Numbered from the stretch's first letter, positions 1 through 8,686 are shown. The stretch: DNA of 64,000 bases from DASQUK01 sp963756425 (GCA_963756425.1 CAVWNW010000004.1:280748-344747), one strand, 5' to 3'. Notes: generated by a model from the letters alone, not told the origin. Made by a program: numbers and translations.

Positions 1-142
1 CACGGGCACATAGCCTCCCTGTCCGCCCTGTCCCTCTGTCACCTTAGCCGCTGCGGGCACCCGGCCCCAGGCGGGGCGTGGGGCCGGGTCGCGGGGCCCA
101 GCCATCCTGACGCTGCCAGCCAGACAGCTACGGTCGGGGTGC

Positions 143-547
143 GTGGAGAACGAGGCCGTGCGGCGGCGCGTGGCGGAGGCGCGGGTGGGTCGGCTGGCAA
201 CGGTCACGCCGAGCGGGCGACCGCACATCGTCCCCTGTTGCTTCGTCCTCGATGGCGACACCGTCTACTCCGCCGTCGACGACAAACCGAAGTCGACCTT
301 CGATCTGGTGCGCCTCGAGAACCTGCGGTCCACCGGGGTCGCCTCGCTGTTGGTCGACCATTACGAAGAGGACTGGAAGAACCTGTGGTGGGTGCGCATC
401 GACGGCCGAGCGTGGGTGGTGGAGACCGGCGACGAACGTGAACGGGCGCTCGGGCTGTTGGCCGCCAAGTACGAGCAGTACCGGGAGCAGATGCCCCCGG
501 GCCCCGTGGTGGTGATCGACGTCACCACCTGGCGCGCCTGGCCATGA
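143..547 (+). CDS. PPOX-class F420-dependent oxidoreductase (Rv0121-like)
   Basis: 134-residue single-domain protein of the pyridoxamine-5'-phosphate-oxidase-like split-barrel fold. The N-terminus reads as the family does: RVGRLATVTPSGRPHIVPCC, followed by a short strand with VDDKPKS and the conserved SLLVDHYEEDW and LWWVRIDGRA segments that mark the TIGR03668/Rv0121 group. These proteins bind deazaflavin F420 (or heme or flavin) and reduce small substrates; the substrate here cannot be told. The length is full for the family. The start is a GTG; another GTG four bases upstream is out of frame. No operon partner is seen, and about 280 bp without a gene follow. Confidence 0.85.
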   Translation: MENEAVRRRVAEARVGRLATVTPSGRPHIVPCCFVLDGDTVYSAVDDKPKSTFDLVRLENLRSTGVASLLVDHYEEDWKNLWWVRIDGRAWVVETGDERERALGLLAAKYEQYREQMPPGPVVVIDVTTWRAWP

Positions 548-824
548 CCGGCGTTGTTCCCTCGGCCGTCGCACCCCCGACCGGCGCAACGTCCCGCGGG
601 AACGGGGGAAGTGTGGACGCCTTGTCCCCAGCCTGGGAGAGCGGCGCTACGGACGCTCTGTGAGGCGTCCGACGCCGCCGCATCGGCACAGCCCGGCGAC
701 TCGGGTACGGCCTCCGACAACGGGTAGACGGCGGGCGCGCCCTACGTCGGGAATCGCCCTGGCGACCGCATGTCGGGGGCGGATGCCCGGTATGCGCCGA
801 CGTCGGCGAGGGTATTCCGGACAC

Positions 825-1469
825 GTGCCCGTCGAGCTGCGCATCCGCTTCCACCGGCACCTCGAAGAGATCGATGCCCAGGTCGTCCGGATGTTCGCAA
901 TCGTCCGCGAACGGGTTGCGGCGGCGGTCGACTCGTTCGTGACCGGCGACGCCGAACTGGCACGGGGTGTAGCCAGCAGGGATATCCAGGTCGACCGCCT
1001 GGAACGCGAGGTGGAACTGCTGGCGGAGCGCCTGCTGCTGACCGAGTCGCCGATGTGCGGCGACATGCGTTACCTCGTGACCGTGCTGAGGATCGTCCCG
1101 CAGCTCGAGCGCTGCGGTGACCTTGCCGAGCACGTCGCACGGCGGACCGTCACCGGCCTCGGAGCCCGCCTGACTCCGCGGACGCGGGAGCTGCTGGCAC
1201 AGATGGGTGGCCGCTGCGACACGATGTGGGGCGAGGCGGCCAAGGCGTGGGCGGTGCGCGACCCAAACGCCGCCGAGGGTCTCGATGTGCTGGACGACGA
1301 GCTCGACGCGTTGCACGACGAGTTGAGCGCCGAGATCCTCAACGCCGGCATCGCGGTGGCGGACGCCATGCAGGCCACGCTGGTGGGTCGCTTCTATGAA
1401 CGGTTGGGCGACCACGCGGTCCACCTCGCCCAGCGGATCGCCTACCTTGCTCCCGCTCACGCCGGCTGA
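825..1469 (+). CDS. phoU: PhoU-like phosphate signalling protein
   Basis: 214 residues forming two copies of the three-helix PhoU repeat. The first repeat contains DIQVDRLEREVE and the DMRYLVTVLRIVPQLERCGD stretch (the family E/D-rich metal face RxxxxLERxGD). The second contains ALHDELSAEI and LVGRFYERLGDHAVHLAQRI. PhoU binds metal clusters and relays Pst transporter status to the PhoR kinase, so it acts as a negative regulator of phosphate uptake. No pst genes are adjacent, so its partner is elsewhere. The open frame extends upstream to about 660, but the PhoU fold begins at the GTG at 825, which I chose. Confidence 0.85.
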   Translation: MPVELRIRFHRHLEEIDAQVVRMFAIVRERVAAAVDSFVTGDAELARGVASRDIQVDRLEREVELLAERLLLTESPMCGDMRYLVTVLRIVPQLERCGDLAEHVARRTVTGLGARLTPRTRELLAQMGGRCDTMWGEAAKAWAVRDPNAAEGLDVLDDELDALHDELSAEILNAGIAVADAMQATLVGRFYERLGDHAVHLAQRIAYLAPAHAG

Positions 1470-1486
1470 ACGCCTGTCCAGCGCGC

Positions 1487-2032
1487 CTACTTCCACGCCC
1501 GAAGTCGCAGGAACTCGTCGAGCTCGACGCGGCCGGCCAGGTTGTCCACGAAGCCGACGAGGCTCGCGAAGACACACTCCGCGACCAGCTGCAGCAGGTC
1601 CGGCGGCGTGAGCCCGGCGGCGAGCGCACGTCGAACGATCGTCGGGTCGACGGCCCCACGGTCGAGCACCAGCGCCCGGGCGAATGCATAGGCGGCGGCC
1701 GGCGTCGTTCCCGCCGGCTCGGAGCCCTGGCGCATCGCCTCGATGTCGGTCTCGCCGACGCCGAGTCGACCGAGGACCGTCGAGTGGAACGCAACGCCGT
1801 AGGCGTTGTCCACGGCGACGCCGACCGCAACGCCGGCGGTCTCGCGTAGGCGGGGGTCGAAAGAGTCGTCGCCGACGGCCCGCCGCAGTCCATCGAAGGC
1901 CCGGAGCAGGGTCGGGCTGGCGGCGATGGTGGCGGCGAGGTTCGGAACGAAACCGAGGTCGGCCGCGATCCCCTCGAGAACGGGTTGTGAGTTGGCCGGC
2001 GCAGTCTCGACGGTGAGGATCGGAAGGTCCAT
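1487..2032 (-). CDS. AhpD/carboxymuconolactone-decarboxylase-like protein lacking the redox cysteines
   Basis: 181-residue all-helical protein of the AhpD-like (CMD) superfamily: N-terminal LGFVPNLAATIAASPTLLRAF is typical of the peroxidase-related branch. The family active site is CxxC followed by three residues and His. Here the corresponding stretch is NAYGVAFHS, so the His is present but both cysteine positions are Asn and Gly. It is therefore unlikely to be a normal alkylhydroperoxidase. It is divergent from the MmyB-type regulator that starts 115 bp away, which probably controls it. The substrate is unknown. Confidence 0.7.
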   Translation of the reverse strand: MDLPILTVETAPANSQPVLEGIAADLGFVPNLAATIAASPTLLRAFDGLRRAVGDDSFDPRLRETAGVAVGVAVDNAYGVAFHSTVLGRLGVGETDIEAMRQGSEPAGTTPAAAYAFARALVLDRGAVDPTIVRRALAAGLTPPDLLQLVAECVFASLVGFVDNLAGRVELDEFLRLRAWK

Positions 2033-2147
2033 CGGAGGCTCCTGACTGTGAGCGATCGTGACCGAAGGACCATCTCGCCAGTGCGGCGCGGAAGCGATTC
2101 CCGCCGAGGGAAGGGCGCCCGATCCCCCACGCCCGTAGGGTCATCGC

Positions 2148-2969
2148 ATGGCCGAGCCCGCGGCTGCGTTGGAGGCCGACCCCACCCTCGGCGACCTGCT
2201 GCGTTACTGGCGCCGGGTGCGGTCGATGAGCCAGCTTGACCTGGCGTCGGCGGCGACGACCACGCCGCGGCACATGAGCTTCGTCGAGACCGGCCGGTCG
2301 AGGCCGAGTCGGGAGATGGTGCTGCGGCTGGCGGGTGCACTCGACGTGCCGCTCCGCGACCGCAACGGCCTGCTCCTTGCCGCCGGCTATGCCCCGCTCT
2401 ATGTCGAACGGGCGCTCGACGACCCCGCCCTTGATCGGGTGAACGCCGCGATCTCGGGGATGCTTGCCCAGCACGAACCGCTGCCGGCCGTCGTCATGGA
2501 CCGTGGCTGGAACCTGCTGCGCGTCAACGCCGGGGCACGCCGGCTGTTCACCGGTCTGTTCGCACCCGAGCCGATGCCCAGCTCCGCCAACGTGCTCCGC
2601 GTGATCCTCGAGCCCGGGCCCGTCCGGTCCCGGATCCTGAACTGGCGGGACCTCGCGCCCGCGCTGTTGGAGCGTGCTCGCCGCGAAGCCGTCGGTGGCG
2701 TGCTCGACCTGGCAACCGCCGAGCTGGTCCAGGAGCTGCGGACGCGGCCGGATGTTGCGTCCGTGCTCAGCGCCCCTCGGGCGCCGGCGCCGCCCAGCCC
2801 GGTCATCGACGTGCAGGTCGAGTATGGCGACACCGACCTGCGCTTCTTCTCGGTCGTGTCCACGATCGGCACGCCCGTCGACGTCACCGCGCAGGAGCTT
2901 CGGGTCGAGGCCTTCTTTCCCGCCGATGACGCCACCGGCGAGCGGTGGCGGGCCCTGGCCGTGCCTTGA
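2148..2969 (+). CDS. XRE-family transcriptional regulator with MmyB-like ligand domain
   Basis: 273 residues. Residues about 13-75 form an XRE helix-turn-helix (LGDLLRYWRRVRSMSQLDLA, then TTPRHMSFVETGRSRPSREM). Residues about 105-265 match the MmyB-like ligand-binding domain: VVMDRGWNLLRVNAGARRLF, the NWRDLAPALL segment and the C-terminal strand DLRFFSVVSTIGTPVDVT. Such regulators bind fatty-acid-like ligands in a PAS-like pocket and often control the divergently transcribed gene. Here that is the AhpD-like protein across a 115-bp shared promoter region. The ATG start is close to the HTH, as usual. Confidence 0.85.
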   Translation: MAEPAAALEADPTLGDLLRYWRRVRSMSQLDLASAATTTPRHMSFVETGRSRPSREMVLRLAGALDVPLRDRNGLLLAAGYAPLYVERALDDPALDRVNAAISGMLAQHEPLPAVVMDRGWNLLRVNAGARRLFTGLFAPEPMPSSANVLRVILEPGPVRSRILNWRDLAPALLERARREAVGGVLDLATAELVQELRTRPDVASVLSAPRAPAPPSPVIDVQVEYGDTDLRFFSVVSTIGTPVDVTAQELRVEAFFPADDATGERWRALAVP

Positions 2970-2993
2970 TCGTGAGGCCCGGCCGCCTTTCCC

Positions 2994-3419
2994 TCAACAC
3001 GGCGACCACTCCGGTGGCGCCAGCTCGAAGCCGTCGAAGGTGAAGGCCGGGGACACGGTGCAGCCGACCAACGTCCATGCGCCGCTGGTCTCGGCGGCCT
3101 GCCAGGCGTCAGTGGGCACGACGGCTTGGGGTACCTGTCCCGCGGCCAGGTCGTCGCCCAGGACGATGTGCCGTGTCGGGGCGTCGGCGGTGCGGACGCT
3201 CAGGACCAACGGGGCGCCCGCGTAGTGGTGCCAGATCTCGGTCGCATCCACCCGGTGCCACCGCGAACGCTGGCCGGCTGCAAGCAGGTAGTAGATGGCG
3301 CTGCCCGCACCCCGTCCGCCGTCGCCGCGCTCGTCGCGCCACGTCTCGGCATACCAGCCGCCCTCCGGGTGGGGGCGCAGGCCGAGCACATCGATGATGG
3401 CGTCCGCGGTCTGTTCCAC
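2994..3419 (-). CDS. DUF985 cupin protein
   Basis: The conserved domain begins DVLGLRPHPEGGWYAETWRD and continues with SAIYYLLAAGQRSRWHRVDA, EIWHHYAGAPL and a C-terminal APPEWSPC, the full pattern of the DUF985 (cupin_5) family; the function of the family is not established. Starting at the GTG at 3419 gives 141 residues, normal for the family. The open frame continues upstream to 3647, but that extension has no similarity and lies over a histidine-kinase remnant on the other strand, so I exclude it. The start is not certain, because the ribosome site is weak. Confidence 0.75.
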   Translation of the reverse strand: MEQTADAIIDVLGLRPHPEGGWYAETWRDERGDGGRGAGSAIYYLLAAGQRSRWHRVDATEIWHHYAGAPLVLSVRTADAPTRHIVLGDDLAAGQVPQAVVPTDAWQAAETSGAWTLVGCTVSPAFTFDGFELAPPEWSPC

Positions 3420-3500
3420 GCCGTCCAGTGTGGTCTTGGACGCGCCGGGACCTGCGCACTGCGGCGACCCGTCACCGCTCCGACTTCGCCGAGAACCTAG

Positions 3501-3587
3501 ATGACCAATTCCAAGGGGAGGATCACCGTCGAGAGCACCGTGGGCGTCGGCGCCACCTTCACCGTCCGCCTTCCCGCCTTGGGCTGA
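3501..3587 (+). pseudogene. C-terminal fragment of a histidine kinase ATPase domain
   Basis: Twenty-eight codons from an ATG to a TGA read MTNSKGRITVESTVGVGATF followed by TVRLPALG. This is the closing strand-turn-strand of a HATPase_c domain (the usual form is GGxIxVxSxxGxGTTFxxxLP). An in-frame TAG sits immediately before the ATG and nothing upstream in any frame extends the domain. It overlaps the 3' end of the intact response regulator on the opposite strand. I read it as a relic of a deleted sensor kinase, not a functional peptide. Confidence 0.6.
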
Positions 3588-4293
3588 AGCGGCCGTCGCC
3601 CGGTTGGACCAGGCCCGACTCGTAGGCGGCGATGACGGCCTGCACACGGCTGCGCAGGCCGAGCTTGGCCAAGACGCTGCTTACGTGGGTCTTCACCGTG
3701 GCCTCGCTGAGGTGCACCTCGGCGGCCAGCTCGGTGTTGGACCACCCGGCGGCGAGGCCCACGAGGACCTCGCGCTCGCGGTCGGTGAGGCCGGCCCGGG
3801 CGACGGCCTCGGCGGTGGGGGTCGGGCGGGACCGGCTGGCGGCGCCGTCGAGCTCGACGTAGCGCTCGATGACCCGCCGGGTGACCGCTGGGGCCAGGAG
3901 GCTCTCGTGGCGGGCGACGGTGTGGATGGCCTCGATCAGCGGGTCGGGGGCGACGTCTTTGAGCAGGAAGCCGCTGGCCCCGGCCCGCAGGGCGTCGAAC
4001 AGGTACTCGTCGTCGTCGAAGGTCGTGAGCACCAGCACCCTGGGCGGGGCGTCGGACGACGCCACGATCCGCCGGGTCGCCTCGAGGCCGTCGAGCAGCG
4101 GCATGCGGACATCCATCAGCACCACGTCGGGTCGGGCGCTGGCCGCCGCGTCGACCGCCTCGAGGCCGTCGGCCGCCTCGGCCACGACCGCCAGGTCGAG
4201 CTCGTTGTCGAGGATCATGCGTAGCCCGGCCCGGATCACCGCCTGGTCGTCGGCCACCAGGACCCGGATCGTCGTCGCCCCCTCCGCTCTCAC
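3559..4293 (-). CDS. NarL/LuxR-type response regulator
   Basis: 244 residues from a GTG start that overlaps the kinase stop codon by four bases (GTGA), so the pair is translationally coupled. The receiver domain shows the acidic pair in VADDQ, the phospho-acceptor Asp61 in VVLMDVRMP, the switch Thr in VLVLTTFDD and the conserved Lys in FLLKDV. The C-terminal LuxR helix-turn-helix is complete: LTDREREVLVGLAAGWSNTE, then EATVKTHVSSVLAKL. It should be phosphorylated by the upstream kinase and bind DNA as a dimer. Its target genes are not evident. Confidence 0.9.
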   Translation of the reverse strand: MRAEGATTIRVLVADDQAVIRAGLRMILDNELDLAVVAEAADGLEAVDAAASARPDVVLMDVRMPLLDGLEATRRIVASSDAPPRVLVLTTFDDDEYLFDALRAGASGFLLKDVAPDPLIEAIHTVARHESLLAPAVTRRVIERYVELDGAASRSRPTPTAEAVARAGLTDREREVLVGLAAGWSNTELAAEVHLSEATVKTHVSSVLAKLGLRSRVQAVIAAYESGLVQPGDGRFSPRREGGR

Positions 4294-5534
4294 GGCCGGC
4301 CATTCTGCTGGCAGGGCAGGGTGGCCAGCACCGACCAGCCGCCCAGGTCGCTGCGGGCAATGTCGAGCCGTCCGCCGCAGGCCGCGGCGCGCTCGGCCAT
4401 CCCCCGCAGCCCGTGGCCGGAGGCGCTGAGGGCCGGGGCCTTGCCGCTGCGGCCGTCGTCGTCGACCGCGACCACCAGGTGGCCCGCCTCCTCCGCCACG
4501 CGGACCACCGCCCGTCGAGCCTCGGCGTGGCGCAGGGCGTTGGTCACGCCCTCCTGGGCGATGCGCACCGCGGCCAGCTCGACCTGGGGGTCGACCGCCG
4601 GGAGCGGGTCGGGCAGCGCGATCTCGACGTCGAGCCCGACGGGGGCCAGCCGCTCGACGGTGCCCCGCAGGTCGGCCAGCGTGGGCTGGGGCGCCAGCTC
4701 CACGGCGCGGTCGCCGTGGGGCGCCAACTCCACGGCGCGGTCGCCGTCCGCCTCCCGTAGGACCTGCACGGCGTGGCGCATGCCGGTGAGCGCCTCCTTG
4801 CCGGTGTCCGCGATCCAACGCAACGCCTCGACCGCCACCTCGGGCCGGCCGGGGGCAAGCCGCTCGGCCGCCTGGGCCCGGATCACGATGGCGCTCATGT
4901 GGTGGGCGACCACGTCGTGCAGCTCGCGGGCGATGCGGGTGCGCTCCTCGACCACCACCTTCTGCGACTCGACCCCTCGCAACCGCCGCTGCTCACGCAC
5001 GAGCGCCCCCAGGAACGTGGTGCCCGCCACCACGAACAGCGAGAACAGCACCCGCGACCAGCCGAAGCCGCGAGCCAGCGTCAGGCCGTCGAGGTCGACG
5101 AACAGCGCCCCCGTGCCTGCCAGGCACACGGCGCCCGCCACCAGCGGGCTGATGGCACCCGACTGCGCGACCAGGTAAGCGACGGCGAGGATGGGGAGCA
5201 GGTGGAACTCGGTGGCATGGCTGAGCACGCCTCCACCTCCACCGGGTGGACCCAGGTCGTACATCGGCAGGCTCTGCACCACGACGTAGAGCGGCACCGC
5301 GAGGAGCAGGGCTACCGGCGGCACCATGCGCCGGAGCGTGAGCACCGCCGCCGTCGCCCACATCGCCACCTGGTTCTGGCCCGCCGGCAGCGCGAGCGGG
5401 CCCCCGTCACCCACCGGGGGCAGCTGCACGGCGAGCGTGGCAGCCGTCCAGCCCACGACGACCAGGACACCCACCATGAGGTCCTGACCGAGGTCGGGAA
5501 GGCGGCGCCACCATGCTGCGAGCTGGCCAGACAT
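4290..5534 (-). CDS. DesK/NarX-type membrane sensor histidine kinase
   Basis: 414 residues. The N-terminal half is a multi-span membrane sensor (about six hydrophobic segments, residues 18-175) without a large extracellular domain. A dimerisation/phosphotransfer helix follows with the H-box RIARELHDVVAHHMSAI. The ATPase domain has the N-box VTNALRHAE, a D-rich G1 box VDDDGRSG and the G2 box GHGLRGMAERA. This is the HisKA_3 type that pairs with NarL regulators, as here. Between H-box and ATPase domain a 10-residue block (GDRAVELAP plus one residue) occurs twice in a row, from a 30-bp tandem duplication. The signal sensed is unknown. Confidence 0.9.
   Translation of the reverse strand: MSGQLAAWWRRLPDLGQDLMVGVLVVVGWTAATLAVQLPPVGDGGPLALPAGQNQVAMWATAAVLTLRRMVPPVALLLAVPLYVVVQSLPMYDLGPPGGGGGVLSHATEFHLLPILAVAYLVAQSGAISPLVAGAVCLAGTGALFVDLDGLTLARGFGWSRVLFSLFVVAGTTFLGALVREQRRLRGVESQKVVVEERTRIARELHDVVAHHMSAIVIRAQAAERLAPGRPEVAVEALRWIADTGKEALTGMRHAVQVLREADGDRAVELAPHGDRAVELAPQPTLADLRGTVERLAPVGLDVEIALPDPLPAVDPQVELAAVRIAQEGVTNALRHAEARRAVVRVAEEAGHLVVAVDDDGRSGKAPALSASGHGLRGMAERAAACGGRLDIARSDLGGWSVLATLPCQQNGRP
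4690..4749. repeat. 30-bp in-frame tandem duplication inside the sensor kinase
   Basis: Two adjacent 30-bp units (4690-4719 and 4720-4749) match at 27 of 30 positions and duplicate ten codons of the kinase without disturbing its frame. Confidence 0.9.
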
Positions 5535-5675
5535 CGGCTAACGGTAACCAGACGGGCGGGCGGCGGTTCATCGGCCGAAAGGTGGAACGACCCGCCAGGC
5601 AGATCGATCCTTTGGACCAGGGAAACGCCACGTGCGACCGATGTGCCCTGACCAGGGCCTCCGTACGTTCGCTCC

Positions 5676-6602
5676 ATGGCGAGCACCCTCTCCCAGCGCC
5701 CTCGGCACCTCCGGGCGCCTCGTCGGGGACGCCGGCGGCCGGCGCGGTCCCTGCAGGCCTTCCTCTTCAGCGGGCTGGTCGGCGCCGCACTCCTGGCCAT
5801 CGCCGGCGTCACCACCATGACCCCGGCGGTGACCGACACCGTCCGCGGCCCCCAGGTCGAGATCGTCCCACCGACCGGCGACCTCCCTCCGATCGCGGCC
5901 GCCGCCTACGCGGTGGTCGACGGCGACACGGGCGAGCCCCTCGCCTCCTTCAACGCCGACCAGCCCCGCCCGGTGGCCAGCCTGGTGAAGCTCATGACCG
6001 CCCGGCTGGTCCTCGACGCCGGGCAACTCGAGCACACCGCGACCGTCCCGCCGCTGCAGATCGCCGGTGACGAGTCGCAGGCCGGCCTCGAGCCCGGCGA
6101 TCACGTGTCGCGGGGCGAGCTGCTGCAAGCGATGCTGGTCGCCAGCGCCAACGACGCGGCCCGCACCCTGGCCGTCGACGTGGCCGGCAACGAGCGCCGC
6201 TTCGTCCACATGATGAACGCCGAGGCGGCCGCGGCAGGCCTCGACGCCACCCGCTACGCCAACCCCACCGGCCTCGATGACCCAGCGCAGCACTCGTCGG
6301 CCGCCGACATCGCCCGCCTCGCCCGCGACCTCATGCAAGACCCCGCCTTCCACCGCATCGTCGCCGCCGAGAGCACCAGGCTCAACGGCTCAGAGCTGCC
6401 CACCACCAACGACCTGCTGGGTGCCTACCAGGGCGCCGACGGCATCAAGACCGGCCACACCGACGAAGCCGGCTGGTGCATCGCCGCCTCCGCCACCCGC
6501 GACGGCCGCAGCATCATGGTCGTCGTCCTCGGCGCCCCCACCGAACAAGCCCGCAACGACGCCGCCCGCGCCCTCCTCGACTACGGCTTCTCCGTCGCCT
6601 AG
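5676..6602 (+). CDS. D-alanyl-D-alanine carboxypeptidase (serine-type, S11 family)
   Basis: 308 residues. A positively charged N-terminus is followed by a signal anchor (about residues 30-48). The penicillin-binding fold carries all three motifs: SLVK (Ser102 nucleophile, Lys105), SAN in LVASANDAAR, and KTG in GIKTGHTDEAGWC. It trims the terminal D-Ala of peptidoglycan stem peptides outside the membrane and so limits cross-linking. Downstream family landmarks such as NPTGLDDPAQHSSAADIARL are intact. It lacks a long C-terminal domain, so it is a minimal enzyme. It starts about 140 bp from the divergent two-component pair, which may or may not control it. Confidence 0.88.
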   Translation: MASTLSQRPRHLRAPRRGRRRPARSLQAFLFSGLVGAALLAIAGVTTMTPAVTDTVRGPQVEIVPPTGDLPPIAAAAYAVVDGDTGEPLASFNADQPRPVASLVKLMTARLVLDAGQLEHTATVPPLQIAGDESQAGLEPGDHVSRGELLQAMLVASANDAARTLAVDVAGNERRFVHMMNAEAAAAGLDATRYANPTGLDDPAQHSSAADIARLARDLMQDPAFHRIVAAESTRLNGSELPTTNDLLGAYQGADGIKTGHTDEAGWCIAASATRDGRSIMVVVLGAPTEQARNDAARALLDYGFSVA

Positions 6603-6686
6603 ATGACCTGTTCGCATGTTGGTGAGCGGAGCTGTTGACCCTGGCGGTCCTGCAGGTGTTGTTGGGTTTCGAGCACGAAGCGCACT

Positions 6687-7201
6687 GGGTGCGCCATCCC
6701 CGGGATGATGATCAGCGCGGTGGAGGAGGCATTCTGTTCGCTCGTGGATGGATGGGCTTGAGGACGTCGTCCCGGCTGCTTTCGTGATCGGTTTCGTGTT
6801 CGTCGGCCCGCGTCTTCGCTTCCGCGGCAGCGATTTCTCTACCTAGCCTGGCCCGTGCTGTGGCTCGCGTACACCACGGTCCGAGGTGCCGCCGCCCATC
6901 CGCAGGGGCTTCCGCGAAGAAGCGAGCCGCTACCCCTACCGGTTCCTCGACATCGACCGTTTGTCCACCGCCGAAGTCGTCGGCTCGATCATCCTCGTCG
7001 CTGCGCTGCTCGTCGGTTGCGGCTTCGCGTACCTCTAGGCGGAACGGTGGCTCGAGTCAGCGGGGCAGCGCTGGACCAGGGTCCACCTGCCAACTTGATG
7101 AAGTGATCGCCCTGAGCTGGGGTGCTCGATCCTCACGCAGGTCGTGTGTGCGCTTTCTGTACACCCCCGGTTGGGAACACGGGGTGCGCCATGCCCGGGA
7201 T
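6687..7201. repeat. 20-bp direct repeat pair (6687-6706 and 7182-7201)
   Basis: The sequence gggtgcgccatNcccgggat occurs at both places with 19 of 20 bases identical, 495 bp apart, on either side of the degraded Pr6Pr gene. Besides that remnant, the region 6603-7273 shows no credible gene. The repeats may be traces of an insertion, but no transposase is visible. Confidence 0.6.
6733..7038 (+). pseudogene. Degraded Pr6Pr-family membrane protein (3' part)
   Basis: Three consecutive reading-frame pieces together make the C-terminal half of a Pr6Pr (FAR-17a/AIG1-like) membrane protein: DVVPAAFVIGFVFVGPR, then YLAWPVLWLAYTTVRGA near 6841-6895, then RYPYRFLDIDRLSTAEVVG with a final membrane segment and a stop at 7036. 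The LxWPVLWLxYTxVRG and YPYxFLD signatures belong to the family, whose function is not established. At least two frameshifts separate the pieces, and the N-terminal membrane segments are missing. Since several essential genes here also have frameshifts, sequence error may contribute, but the missing 5' part suggests a genuine relic. Confidence 0.55.
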
Positions 7202-7273
7202 CCTGGATGAACACCTGACGTCGACTCGCCCGGCGTCATTCCGTTGCAGGTTTGCGTCTGTCCCGTCCGGTGC

Positions 7274-8428
7274 TCACCCGTGGCGGGCGACGATGATTTG
7301 GTTGGCATTCCAGGTGAGCGAGGCGAAGCGAACGCTGCGCGCTCCGCCGGTGTGGTAGCCGATCGCGTCAGGCGCCCACGCGTGGTAGGCGAGCCAGTGG
7401 TCGCCGCCCGGGCCGGTCAAGACAGAGGCACCACCGGTGCCGGTCTCGGTTTCGGTGCTCGCGAGGATCGGCTGTTGGGTGGTCTTCTTGACGCATGGGC
7501 CGAGGGGTGTGTCGCAGATGGCGTAGCCGGTGGCGTAGCTACCGGAGTCCCACCAGCCGCCGGAGTACAGCAGGAGGTAGGCGCCATCCGGTCGCGAGGA
7601 GTGCTGGGTTCTCGATCAGCGGCGATTCCCACCCGGCGTCGCGGCGTAGCAGGGTGACCGCATTCCCGGCGAGGGCCAGGCCATCGGGCTGTAGCCGTTG
7701 GGCGAAGAGTTGGCTGGTTTGGCCGATCGCGTTGGCGTCGGCCTTCCACAGCAGGTAGGCGATTCCGTCGCTGTCGACGAACGGCTGCGGGTCGATCGAA
7801 CCACCGAGGTGCGGTTGGCACACGAGCGGCTCGGGCGCCGGGCTGGCGTAGGGGCCTTCGATCGCCTGGGCGGTGGCAGCGCCGATGCACTGCAGTCCGA
7901 GGGCGCTGGATCGAGCGGCGAAGTACAGAACGAAGCCGTTGTCTCGGCGCAGCACTCCGGGGGCCCATGTATGGCCCCACTTGGCCCATGTCGGTAGCTC
8001 GGGTAACGCATCGACGGGAGCGGACCACTCGCGGAGATCGTTGCTGAGGGCCACGGGAATGTTGAGGAAGCCGCACCTGAGTGCTGAACAGCGCCCAGCG
8101 GTCGCCGTCGTGGACGACCACGGGGTCGGGGGCGTCGCGGCCGTCAGCGGGTGGCTGGGGTGAGAGCGTTTCGGGCAGCGCGGCTGTGCTCGCCCCTCGG
8201 AGCAGGTACACGTTCCGCAGGTCGCGCCGGCGGCGAGGCCGCGGACGCCGGCCCCGTCAGCGTGGTCCCGCGGCCGTGGGTTGCCTGCCTCGCTGTAAGC
8301 GTTGTGATTGCTACGCCAGCGAGAACCGTCACGACGGCGATCGCGATCCGCCATGTGGGATGAATTCCCAGCGGGCTGCGATGCGGCGCACCGGTGGCCG
8401 GGGCGCGCGAGGTCAATGTCTTGGTCAC
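7274..8428 (-). CDS. Secreted GH43-family glycosidase (interrupted by three frameshifts)
   Basis: Joining four frames gives one coherent protein of about 385 residues. It starts with a GTG at 8428, placed 9 bases after a strong GGAGGTGAG. A signal anchor (WRIAIAVVTVLAGVAITTL) leads to a five-bladed GH43 domain: DAPDPVVVHDGDRWALFS, WAPGVLRRDNGFVLYFAARS, the central IDPQPFVDSDGIAYLLWK, ESPLIENPAL and the C-terminal SGGWWDSGSYATGYAICDT with YHAWAPDAIGY. The family hydrolyses arabinan, xylan or related glycans outside the cell; the substrate is not known. Frame changes lie near 8240, 8075 and 7590. It diverges from the giant STAND gene, with 258 bp between the starts. Confidence 0.75.
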
Positions 8429-8686
8429 CGTGCTCTCACCTCCCGGGGGTCGGGTTGGTGCGAGCACCATCGACCGCGCGCGTTGCGCCCCGGTTGTGTG
8501 CTGGTGGGTGGGGGGCGGGGGCTGGGCCGTGGCTCGCTGGGGGGCGCTTGCCCGTTGGCGGCCTGCTGCGTCGCTGGTCAGGCGGTCTGCAACTGGCTTG
8601 CAACCGGGGAGGGCGATGGTTGGGCGGTGGCGGACGCGACTGGCGACCGGGCGACGCGTCGAGGGCGCGGGCGTAGGCTCTTGGCG

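Noticed and set aside
522..2474. Long minus-strand open frame of about 650 codons
   Set aside because: It is antisense to the PhoU, AhpD-like and regulator genes, is rich in Arg and Pro as expected of a high-GC shadow frame, and shows no domain.
3419..3647. N-terminal extension of the cupin protein
   Set aside because: The extra 76 residues are low complexity, lie over a kinase relic and are absent from the DUF985 pattern.
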